Origin: JBMYQA01 sp049600855
GTDB lineage: Bacteria; Bacteroidota; Bacteroidia; Cytophagales; Flammeovirgaceae
NCBI GenBank assembly: GCA_049600855.1
Contig: JBMYQA010000099.1
Span: 1 to 19,202 of the forward strand
Direction of reading: 5' to 3'
Length of the DNA stretch: 19,202 nucleotides
The notes under the pieces were generated by a model that had not been told where the DNA came from, made no database searches, and saw only the letters and a list, made by a program, of their open reading frames with translations. Shown here piece after piece: positions 1-7,212 of the stretch. The stretch's first letter is position 1. The number at the start of each line of letters is the position of its first letter. The position numbers and the translations under genes are program-made.

Positions 1-300
1 TATTGCTTGTTGAACTATTATTGATGGTCAAATCAATGGTAATGGTACTATCACAGTCTACTGCATTTGGAATTACGGCTGTATATATTCCACTAGAAGT
101 ATATACTTGATCATCAGGAGCGGTATAGCTATCACAGGCTGTTACTACAATATTGCTTGTTGAACTATTATTGATGGTCAAATCAATGGTAATGGTACTA
201 TCACATCCAGCTGAGTTTGGAATTATTGCGGTGTATACCCCAGAAGATATGTATACTTGATCATCAGGTGCCGTATAACTATTGCATGTAATTACTGAGA
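1..300 (-). repeat. 150-bp tandem repeats encoding 50-residue beta repeats
   Basis: Bases 1-55 are identical to bases 151-205, and the following roughly 95 bases remain similar, giving a 150-bp (50-codon) period. The encoded unit contains ACDSYTAPDDQVY, SSGVYTA and CDSTITIDLTI. A fading third copy begins near 301. The near-identity suggests a recent duplication, and the array may continue beyond the left edge. Confidence 0.85.
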
Positions 301-2272
301 TGTTAGCTGTACTTTTGATACTTTCATCACCAGTAATTATCCAATTATAGTTAGTTAATATAGATTCTCTTGCTAACTCTGCTGTACAATATTGTAAAGA
401 TTCAGCTCCTAGATTAACATCATTTTCCAATATCTGATTTGACCAATCAATCAATGTTAAATCATAATTCTGAATTGATAAATTTGTATTGTCTAGCATA
501 GAAGCCATATTCATAACTTTTGATATATTCCACATGCCAATGTTCTGATCAAATGAATTTGCACCTTTAAACATACTTCCCATATCAGTAACATTGCTAA
601 CATTCCAACTTTCTAGCCCCTGATTGAAAAGTATAGCATAGTGAAACATCCTAAACATGTTCACTACATTACTAACATTCCATTCATTAAGAGATTGATT
701 AAAAGAGTTTGCACCAGAAAACAAGCTATTCATATTAGTTACATTACTAACGTTCCAGCTATCAAGAGATTGGTTAAATGATGTTGCGTTTCTAAACATG
801 CTAAACATATTAGTCACATTACTTACATCCCAATCGCTAAGAGGACTATTAAATGACGTTGCCCCAACAAACATATGACTCATATCAGTTACATTACTCA
901 CATCCCAATCATTTATGGAAGTATTAAAGTTTAATGCATTTTGAAACATTCCCTTCATGTTAGTAACATTGCTAACATTCCAGTTTGCTAGGTTTTGATT
1001 AAAAGAATGAGCCTCACTAAACACAAAAGCCATGTTTGTTATATTACTCACGTCCCAGTTTCCAATAGGTTGATTAAATAAGCGAGCATCAGCAAATATT
1101 CCCCACATATCAGTAACATTGCTAACATTCCAGCTTGCTAGGTTTTGATTAAAAGAATGAGCCCCACTAAACATAAAAGCCATGCTTGCTACATTATTCA
1201 TATTCCAATTACTAATATCTTGATTAAATGATCTTGCGTCTGCAAATAAGCCATCCATATTAGATACATTGCTAACATCCCAATTATTGAGTGGTTGATT
1301 AAATGATCTTGCGCCTCCAAGCATAAGGTTCATATTTGTTACATTACTCACATCCCAATTATTGAGTGGTTGATTAAATGATCTTGCTCCGTTAAATAGA
1401 GATTTCATATTTGTTACATTACTCACATTCCAATGATCTAGTGGTTGATTAAATGAGCCTGCTCCTTGAAATAGTTCCTTCATACTCGTTATGTTGTTAA
1501 CATTCCAATTATTGAGTGGTTGATTAAATGAGTTTGCATTTTTAAACATGCCGCTTAGATATTGTAAACGATTTAGGTTCCAGTTACCAATAGGCTGGTT
1601 AAAAGAAGAAGCATGCTGAAACATAAGTTGCATATCCCGAACATTAGATACATTCCAATTACCTATAGGTTGATCAAATGCATTTGCAGAAGCAAACATA
1701 GCTTGCATAGTAACAACCCTACTTACATTCCAATTATCAATAGGTTGATTAAAAAGAAATGCATTTCTAAATGTTTGGATCATCCTTGTTATATTACTTA
1801 CATCCCAGTGTCCAATTGGCTGGTTAAATGAATGTGCTTCAGCAAACATCCAGCTCATATTATTAACACCTGATAAATCAGGAGCATCCAAAGCATTTAA
1901 AACCAAATTAGTACAACCAAAAAATGCCTTCTCCATTGATAACCACTGATTATTTCCCCATTGTTCAATTGTTAATATTTTATCTTTATCTCCACTATTA
2001 TCAAAATAGATTCGGGGGAAAGCACCTGTAATACTTACAGTATATGTACCAGCAGTAGCATAACTATGTATAGCGTTACCAGTATGCTCAGTAGTAGTCT
2101 GCCCATCCCCCCAATCTACATCATAATTATAGCCACCTCCTATAGTTGGGATGGTTATAGATTCATTAGCTGTAGTAGTTCGCCAAGTCGTCACGAATTG
2201 CCCATAGGTGATATGAGCGTATCCTACTAAAAAGAGGAGTATCAATGCGAATTGAAGTAGTGTTCTATTCAT
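1..2272 (-). CDS. Secreted BspA-family surface protein with PKD-like domain and 18 DUF285-type repeats (3' end beyond window)
   Basis: The frame is open from the ATG at 2272 to the left edge without a stop (757 codons seen). Residues 1-25 form a signal peptide (MNRTLLQF, a hydrophobic core, then TYGQ). Residues about 45-90 look like a PKD-type beta domain, with the motif VDWGDG and later HSYATAGTYTV. Residues about 149-598 are 18 units of exactly 25 residues with consensus FNQPIxNWNVSNVTxMxxMFxxAxx, the BspA/DUF285 'surface protein repeat' family. A non-repeat cap follows, then 50-residue beta repeats (CDSYTAPDDQVY ... CDSTITIDLTI) common in Bacteroidota adhesins. Family knowledge suggests a cell-surface or secreted protein, probably binding or structural. 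A T9SS sorting domain would be expected past the edge but is not seen. The gene diverges from the phosphatase gene, with a 105-bp gap. Confidence 0.9.
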   Translation of the reverse strand, partial: MNRTLLQFALILLFLVGYAHITYGQFVTTWRTTTANESITIPTIGGGYNYDVDWGDGQTTTEHTGNAIHSYATAGTYTVSITGAFPRIYFDNSGDKDKILTIEQWGNNQWLSMEKAFFGCTNLVLNALDAPDLSGVNNMSWMFAEAHSFNQPIGHWDVSNITRMIQTFRNAFLFNQPIDNWNVSRVVTMQAMFASANAFDQPIGNWNVSNVRDMQLMFQHASSFNQPIGNWNLNRLQYLSGMFKNANSFNQPLNNWNVNNITSMKELFQGAGSFNQPLDHWNVSNVTNMKSLFNGARSFNQPLNNWDVSNVTNMNLMLGGARSFNQPLNNWDVSNVSNMDGLFADARSFNQDISNWNMNNVASMAFMFSGAHSFNQNLASWNVSNVTDMWGIFADARLFNQPIGNWDVSNITNMAFVFSEAHSFNQNLANWNVSNVTNMKGMFQNALNFNTSINDWDVSNVTDMSHMFVGATSFNSPLSDWDVSNVTNMFSMFRNATSFNQSLDSWNVSNVTNMNSLFSGANSFNQSLNEWNVSNVVNMFRMFHYAILFNQGLESWNVSNVTDMGSMFKGANSFDQNIGMWNISKVMNMASMLDNTNLSIQNYDLTLIDWSNQILENDVNLGAESLQYCTAELARESILTNYNWIITGDESIKSTANISVITCNSYTAPDDQVYISSGVYTAIIPNSAGCDSTITIDLTINNSSTSNIVVTACDSYTAPDDQVYTSSGIYTAVIPNAVDCDSTITIDLTINNSSTSN
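479..1828 (-). repeat. 18 tandem 75-bp in-frame repeats (DUF285/BspA units)
   Basis: Counting from the FNQP codons, units recur every 75 bp from 1828 down to 479 with no indel. The DNA is degenerate rather than identical. Conserved plus-strand blocks are ggttgattaaa (FNQP) and cattccaatt (NWNV). Neighbouring units such as those near 1290 and 1365 are closest, which suggests local duplication. The array encodes the repeat domain of the surface protein and has no spacer structure, so it is not a CRISPR array. Confidence 0.9.
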
Positions 2273-2372
2273 TATGATTGTTATTTAGTGTGTAATACAT
2301 GTCTCTGTAAAATCTAGACATTAACTACTACAAGATAAACACCTTTCCCCATCTTTTTTTAAAAACTTTATG

Positions 2373-2380
2373 TAGATTTG
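2373..2380 (+). promoter_or_regulatory. Possible Bacteroidota -7 box (TAGATTTG) overlapping the first TTG of the phosphatase gene
   Basis: TAGATTTG matches the Bacteroidota -7 consensus TAnnTTTG. No clear TTTG -33 partner is seen 19-21 bp upstream, so this is weak. If real, transcription would begin near 2387, and the phosphatase would have to start at the in-frame TTG at 2405 rather than 2378. Confidence 0.25.
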
Positions 2381-4039
2381 AGTAACATCAGAATCCTTAG
2401 TGTATTGAAACTATCAGCAAAAATTTATCTTGTTTGTTTGGGTGCGATCTTTTTGATTTCAGCTTGTTTTATTGTGAATGATTACCATTCACAATTGCGT
2501 ATAAAAGAGCAGGATAGTTTAAAGTATTTACTTGGAATCGCAACGACAATAGGTGCTGATCTGAATGCAGAAGATTTAGCCTATGTATTGCGTAATTACA
2601 CGACAAAAAATGCCATTAAAACAAATCAAGATGATCCCGCTTATTATAATTTGCATTGGCATTTAAAGCGGGCACAGGAATTGAATCGCATTTCTACGAC
2701 CATTCATACGTTGTCAAAATCTCAAGGTAATCGCTTCTTTTACGGGATTTCGTCAAGCGAAAAACCCTATTATTGGCATCCATACTACGATTTTCCAGAG
2801 GAATTGCTCAGAAACTATGAAGAGGGAGGTGTGATTCCATTACATGAAAACAAAGAAGGAGTTTGGCTTGCTGCTTTTTATCCCGTGAAAAATGCTGCAG
2901 ATGAGACCATTGCCGTGGTGTTGGTCAATCGACTTTACAGTGATTTTAGTGCCGAAGTGCAGGAAGAAATGAAAAAAGAATTGCTGTTTTCATTGGCTGG
3001 AATGGCACTTTTGGCAGTGGGGTTATTTTTTGTGCTTAAGAAAATACTTGATGGTGAATCTGTATTAAAAGAACGTTTAGAAAATGAGGCCAACCATCAT
3101 GCTGCTCAATTTCACAAGCAAGAAGAAAAAATTGAGGCTTTACAAAAGAAAGAACAATCGGCCAAGAATGCTTTGGAGTTGAGTCAGAATAACTACAATG
3201 CAAGCATTAAAGCGTTTGAAAAGACCAAAATCGAGTTGGGAAATACCATCAAACAACTGGCCGATCGCGACCAACGCCTAGATGCTATTATTCAATACTC
3301 TAAAGGTATTCAACACATGTTATTGCCTAATCAGGAGCTCTTTCGTAAAGTGTTCCCCGACTCCTTTGTGTTATTTCAGCCTAAAAATCAGATCAGTGGC
3401 GATTTCTATTTTTGTGCTGAGTTTAACGATAAAATATTTATTGCCACAGCCGATTATACAGGAGAAGGTGTACCAAGTGCGTTTATGAATTTATTGGCTC
3501 ACAATTTTTTCCATCAAATTATCGAGGCATCTAATATCGAAGAACCCAATCAAATTTTAGATGAAATGCATGTGTTTGTTTCTCGATTACTCCAGCAAGA
3601 AAATAATAACAATCGAGATGGGATGGACATCGCGTTATGTGTGGTAGCTATCAACGAACGCAAATTAGCGTTTGCAGGCGCGCAACGGCCTATCGTTTAT
3701 ATCAAAGATAATGCGTTAACTACCATCAAAGGAAATAAGTTTTCAGTGGGTGGTAGGCATCGTTTTCAAGAAAGAAAATTTACTAAAGTGGAAATTGACT
3801 TGGAAGAAGGCATGGAGTTTTACCTCTTTACCGATGGGCTACAAGACCAAATGGGCTATGCCTTTGACGTGATTGAAACGCGTAAATTTGGTAAAAAACG
3901 CATGGAACAGCTCTTTAATGAGGTACACCGCAAACCAATGGTGACGCAAAAAACCTTAATTCAAGAACGTTTTGATGATTGGCGTAAGGATGAAGATCAA
4001 GTCGATGATATATTGATTGTTGGTTTTCGATTTGATTAA
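2378..4039 (+). CDS. Membrane-anchored SpoIIE-family (PP2C-like) serine/threonine phosphatase
   Basis: Residues 14-33 and 203-221 are transmembrane helices flanking an extracytoplasmic sensor-like region (34-202) that I cannot assign to a family. Residues about 225-300 are a charged coiled coil. Residues about 303-553 are a SpoIIE phosphatase domain. Candidate metal-binding acids are D342 (SGDFYF), D359 (ADYTGEG), D417 (DGMDIAL), D486 (FTDG) and D543/D544 (DDILIVGF). The family removes phosphate from serine or threonine of partner proteins, often anti-sigma antagonists; the partner here is unknown. The usual ADCTGHGVPGA motif reads ADYTGEGVPSA. No ATG is available because an in-frame stop lies at 2360. 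The start is TTG at 2378, or TTG at 2405 (MKLSAKIYL). The gene converges on the next one with only 11 bp between stops. Confidence 0.9.
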   Translation: MSNIRILSVLKLSAKIYLVCLGAIFLISACFIVNDYHSQLRIKEQDSLKYLLGIATTIGADLNAEDLAYVLRNYTTKNAIKTNQDDPAYYNLHWHLKRAQELNRISTTIHTLSKSQGNRFFYGISSSEKPYYWHPYYDFPEELLRNYEEGGVIPLHENKEGVWLAAFYPVKNAADETIAVVLVNRLYSDFSAEVQEEMKKELLFSLAGMALLAVGLFFVLKKILDGESVLKERLENEANHHAAQFHKQEEKIEALQKKEQSAKNALELSQNNYNASIKAFEKTKIELGNTIKQLADRDQRLDAIIQYSKGIQHMLLPNQELFRKVFPDSFVLFQPKNQISGDFYFCAEFNDKIFIATADYTGEGVPSAFMNLLAHNFFHQIIEASNIEEPNQILDEMHVFVSRLLQQENNNNRDGMDIALCVVAINERKLAFAGAQRPIVYIKDNALTTIKGNKFSVGGRHRFQERKFTKVEIDLEEGMEFYLFTDGLQDQMGYAFDVIETRKFGKKRMEQLFNEVHRKPMVTQKTLIQERFDDWRKDEDQVDDILIVGFRFD

Positions 4040-4050
4040 CTTTAGCGGAT

Positions 4051-4578
4051 TTAGTTGTGGGTAATCGCCTTCGTGTAGTGATGAATTTCTTTGATCATCT
4101 CATCTAGCTTAGTATCTGCTTTAAAATTCAACATCAACTCATACAAATGTGTTTTACCTTCTTCAAACCTACCGACTCGGCATTTTGCTTGACTTTTTGA
4201 TAAGATATGATCAAATACGGTAATGTCTTCACGTGTGATGCAATACAAATAATCGAAGTTTTTTTGCATGAAGGATTGTACGCTTTCTGATTTTATATCT
4301 CCTAAAACGCTAATGTCTTTATCGGTAAAAAACGAGTATTTAAAATTATACGGATTGTCATGATCACGATCAAAATAGGTAAGTGCTTCTACCGTTTTCC
4401 CTTCGCGCTTGAGCGTGTGTACAAATGTATTGATGTAGTCGTGTTTATCTTCTTCTGCAACTTTAAACAAAAGCCCAATCGTTTTGGCGTCTGTATAGTT
4501 GAGTGTTCTTCGCTGGATTGCTTTTTTTATGGCTCTTCTTGTCCTGAATCTCAGCAATTTATTTTTTAACTGTTGCAT
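4051..4578 (-). CDS. DUF6913-like small protein of unknown function
   Basis: The product is a 175-residue soluble protein with a strongly basic N-terminus (QQLKNKLLRFRTRRAIKK) and no signal peptide or membrane helix. Length, basic start and the blocks TKDISVLG-like, ESVQSFMQKNFDYLYCI and AKCRVGR resemble the Bacteroidota family DUF6913; the match is from memory. I chose the ATG at 4578. The frame can be extended to a TTG at 4602, adding eight residues, but the ATG fits better. It lies 98 bp downstream of ligA on the same strand, so the two may be cotranscribed. No function can be inferred. Confidence 0.75.
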   Translation of the reverse strand: MQQLKNKLLRFRTRRAIKKAIQRRTLNYTDAKTIGLLFKVAEEDKHDYINTFVHTLKREGKTVEALTYFDRDHDNPYNFKYSFFTDKDISVLGDIKSESVQSFMQKNFDYLYCITREDITVFDHILSKSQAKCRVGRFEEGKTHLYELMLNFKADTKLDEMIKEIHHYTKAITHN

Positions 4579-4676
4579 AAATTTGTACAAAAAAGTAAAC
4601 AAAGTTGATCGTGGTTAAGGTTTTTGCAAATCGAATTCGTGTTTCAATGCTTTAGCATGTTAACGCCATGTTTGGC

Positions 4677-6722
4677 TTAAATATTCGGTAACATCGCCAT
4701 AAATTCTTCTTCTGAGAGTATAGGAACTTCTAATTTCTCTGCTTTTTTCAATTTTGCAGGGCCCATTTTCTCACCAGCTACTAAATAGTTGAGTTTACCT
4801 GAAATGGAAGAAACTACTTTTCCGCCATTCGCTTTTATGGTAGCTTTTAACTCATCACGGCTAAAATTGCTAAATACACCTGAAACTACAAAGGTTTTCC
4901 CCTCAAATACATTACTCGCTTGTTCTAATGTTGTTTCGTGCATAGCCAGTTGAAGTCCAGTTGCTTTCAACCGTTCTATAAACTGAAGGTTCACTTCATC
5001 GTCAAAATAAGCGGCCACACTAGTGGCAATGCGCTCGCCAATTTCAGGTACCTCTACCAATTGCTCTAAACTTGCGGCTCTGAGTTGATCTATATTCTTA
5101 AATGCCTCAGCTAACCTCACGGCTACTGTAGCTCCCACAAAGCGAATGCCGATTCCAAATAAAACCCGCTCAAATGGGACTTCTTTCGATTTTTCAAGAC
5201 CTTCTAACAGTTTATCAGCTGATTTTTCGCCAAAACGTTCCAATTCAAGCAATTGCTCTTTTTGGAGGCGATACAAATCACTGGGATTTTTTACCAAGCC
5301 TGCATCGACCAGTTGAGCAATGGTTTCTGCACCAAGTGAATCAACATCTAAGGCTTTTCGCTGGATAAAATGCTCAATTCTACCCTTAATTTGCGGATCG
5401 CAACCCGCTGTATTTGGGCAAAAGAACACCGCTTCGCCTTCTTCGCGAACCAAAGTGGTACTACAAACGGGACACTGCTCAGGAAATATAATCGGTGCAA
5501 AATCCTTTCCTGCTCGAAATTTCAAATCTACGCCCGTGATTTTTGGAATAATTTCGCCTCCTTTTTCCACAAACACTCGATCGCCAATGTGTAAACCCAG
5601 CCGGGCAATTTCATTGGCATTGTGTAAAGAGGCTCGTTTTACAGTTGTTCCCGCTAAGTGGACTGGTTTTAAATTGGCCACTGGCGTTACCGCACCTGTG
5701 CGCCCCACTTGATACTGAACCGACTCTAAAATGGTTTTAGCACTTTCCGCCTTGTACTTATAAGCAATTGCCCATCGCGGACTTTTTGAGGTAAATCCTA
5801 ATAATCTCCGTTGGGCAAAATCATTTACTTTAATCACTATGCCATCAATTTCTAAAGGCAAACTGTCCCGTTTCGTTTCCCACTCTGCAATAAAATCCAT
5901 TACCGCAGCAATATCGGCACATTTCCGATAAGTAGGCGAAACGTTAAACCCCCAAGCTTCGATTTGTTTGATGGCATCATAGTGATTTTCAAGTCCTAAA
6001 TTCTCGCCCAATACATCGTAGCTGTAACAATCTAATTTGCGATGAGCGACCACCGCCGAATCCTGCATTTTTAAGGTGCCCGACGCAGAATTTCGCGGAT
6101 TGGCTAATAAGTTTTGAGGCTTTTTGCCTGCTTTTTCTCGCTCAATATTTTCTTGAGCAATCTCTGCATTAATGCGTTCAAATTGTTCGTTGGGCATGAA
6201 TACTTCCCCTCTTACCTCAAACTTTTCTGGAAAACCTTCCCCTTGTAATTTCAGCGGTAAGGTACGGATGGTTTTCACATTATTGGTGACCTCATCTCCT
6301 TGAACACCATCGCCTCGCGTTACACCGCGCTTCAATTGCCCATTTTCATACACCAAGCTGATTGCTACGCCATCAAATTTCAACTCACAGACATACTCAA
6401 AATCATCGCCAATGGCTTTGCGGATGCGCCCATCAAATTCCTCTAAATCTTCTTGGTTGTAGGTGTTTCCTAGCGAAAGCATGGGGTATTCATGCTTTAC
6501 CGTGGGAAAATCCTTGGTAATGGTACCGCCAACGCGCTGAGAGGGCGAGTCGTCTTTTTGATATTGGGGGAAGTTTTGCTCAAGCCTAATCAACTCTTCA
6601 AGCAATTGATCGAACTCGAAATCACTAATTTCGGAAATGCTATTTTGATAATACTGATGGTTGTAATAATGTAGTTTTTCGCTCAGTATTTGAATGCGTT
6701 TTTCTGCTTCTTTGGCTGTCAT
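4677..6722 (-). CDS. ligA: NAD-dependent DNA ligase LigA
   Basis: LigA seals nicks in duplex DNA using NAD+, joining Okazaki fragments and completing repair. At 681 residues it has normal family length and all domains in order. The N-terminal domain Ia contains the HYYNHQYY element. The adenylation domain carries the nucleophile K115 in ELKFDG, RGE at 171-173, DGIVIK at 293-298 and the AYKYK lysines near 322-324. An OB fold follows, then a four-Cys zinc finger (C417, C420, C435, C441), helix-hairpin-helix repeats (about 455-590) and a C-terminal BRCT domain (about 604-681). The ATG at 6722 gives the expected family N-terminus. The gene is intact and presumably essential. A hairpin and a candidate promoter lie just upstream. 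Confidence 0.98.
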   Translation of the reverse strand: MTAKEAEKRIQILSEKLHYYNHQYYQNSISEISDFEFDQLLEELIRLEQNFPQYQKDDSPSQRVGGTITKDFPTVKHEYPMLSLGNTYNQEDLEEFDGRIRKAIGDDFEYVCELKFDGVAISLVYENGQLKRGVTRGDGVQGDEVTNNVKTIRTLPLKLQGEGFPEKFEVRGEVFMPNEQFERINAEIAQENIEREKAGKKPQNLLANPRNSASGTLKMQDSAVVAHRKLDCYSYDVLGENLGLENHYDAIKQIEAWGFNVSPTYRKCADIAAVMDFIAEWETKRDSLPLEIDGIVIKVNDFAQRRLLGFTSKSPRWAIAYKYKAESAKTILESVQYQVGRTGAVTPVANLKPVHLAGTTVKRASLHNANEIARLGLHIGDRVFVEKGGEIIPKITGVDLKFRAGKDFAPIIFPEQCPVCSTTLVREEGEAVFFCPNTAGCDPQIKGRIEHFIQRKALDVDSLGAETIAQLVDAGLVKNPSDLYRLQKEQLLELERFGEKSADKLLEGLEKSKEVPFERVLFGIGIRFVGATVAVRLAEAFKNIDQLRAASLEQLVEVPEIGERIATSVAAYFDDEVNLQFIERLKATGLQLAMHETTLEQASNVFEGKTFVVSGVFSNFSRDELKATIKANGGKVVSSISGKLNYLVAGEKMGPAKLKKAEKLEVPILSEEEFMAMLPNI

Positions 6723-6745
6723 GAATCAAATCTTTTTGATGGAGA

Positions 6746-6784
6746 AGAGTAGTCACCCATTTCGTGAAAAGGGTGAGCTGCTCT
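6746..6784 (-). other. Hairpin in the presumed 5' leader of ligA
   Basis: Plus-strand AGAGTAGTCACCC (6746-6758) pairs with GGGTGAGCTGCTCT (6771-6784) around a 12-nt loop, with one bulge and one mismatch or G-U. It ends 24 bp before the ligA start codon. On the minus strand it is not followed by a T-run, so it does not look like a terminator. It may affect ligA mRNA stability or translation, or be a repeat remnant. Confidence 0.5.
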
Positions 6785-6799
6785 CTGAAAACAAGCGGA

Positions 6800-6807
6800 C
6801 AAATATA
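6800..6807 (-). promoter_or_regulatory. Candidate ligA promoter -7 box (TATATTTG)
   Basis: On the minus strand TATATTTG matches the Bacteroidota -7 consensus TAnnTTTG. No clean TTTG is present at the expected -33 spacing. Initiation here would give a leader of about 70 nt that contains the 6746-6784 hairpin. Confidence 0.35.
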
Positions 6808-7047
6808 GATATTTCGTTCCTTTTTTTGACGAAAAAACAGGCAATTCTATGAATAATCTCACAAGTGAAATCAGTGCTTTTGTGGCTGAAATGCTTTTTA
6901 TTATGAACGCATGTAAATATGAATTTAATGAGCTTCTTAAAAGCTCCTGAATTGTATAAATATCTGCTTAGTATTATTACTAGTATTATTAATGACAGCA
7001 GTTCTCAATTTGTAAAAAATGCTTGCTATTCCAAAAAAAGGCCTTGT

Positions 7048-7187
7048 TGTCATGTCGATGGAAGCTGGGGTCGCACACGACAGACATCTAAGTGTCACGT
7101 GGCTAAACGAACTCATTTGGCTTATTTTGGTACATGAGTTCGTTTTCAAATGGGCACGTAGATTTCTCACATACGTTCGAAATGACA
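7048..7187. repeat. 140-bp degenerate foldback (MITE-like) intergenic repeat
   Basis: The ends are inverted copies: TGTCATGTCGA at 7048 and, read on the other strand, TGTCATTTCGA from 7187. The arms align imperfectly inward (AGACATCTAAGTG against AGAAATCTACGTG) and close with a perfect 12-bp inverted repeat, AAACGAACTCAT (7105-7116) and ATGAGTTCGTTT (7134-7145), around a 17-nt loop. TGTCATTTCGA ... GAGAAATCT ends are typical of dispersed intergenic repeats in Bacteroidota (recalled, not searched). It sits in the 490-bp gap between ligA and the Rieske/GltS gene. In the rest of the gap I see only the ligA leader elements and no gene. Confidence 0.65.
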
Positions 7188-7212
7188 AAGTGAGAATTGC
7201 TGCTATATTTAT

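Noticed and set aside
479..1828. Regular 75-bp spacing that could be taken for a CRISPR array
   Set aside because: The whole period is coding and repeats at protein level (FNQP ... NWNV). There is no short identical repeat with unique spacers.
1613..1831. 72-residue plus-strand frame
   Set aside because: It is antisense to the repeat array, and its composition just mirrors the repeats.
4603..4676. Possible terminator between ligA and the DUF6913-like gene
   Set aside because: Only short stems (GCCA/TGGC and ATGCT/AGCAT) with no T-run; too weak to call.
5320..5712. 130-residue plus-strand frame
   Set aside because: It is antisense to the intact zinc-finger and OB region of ligA.
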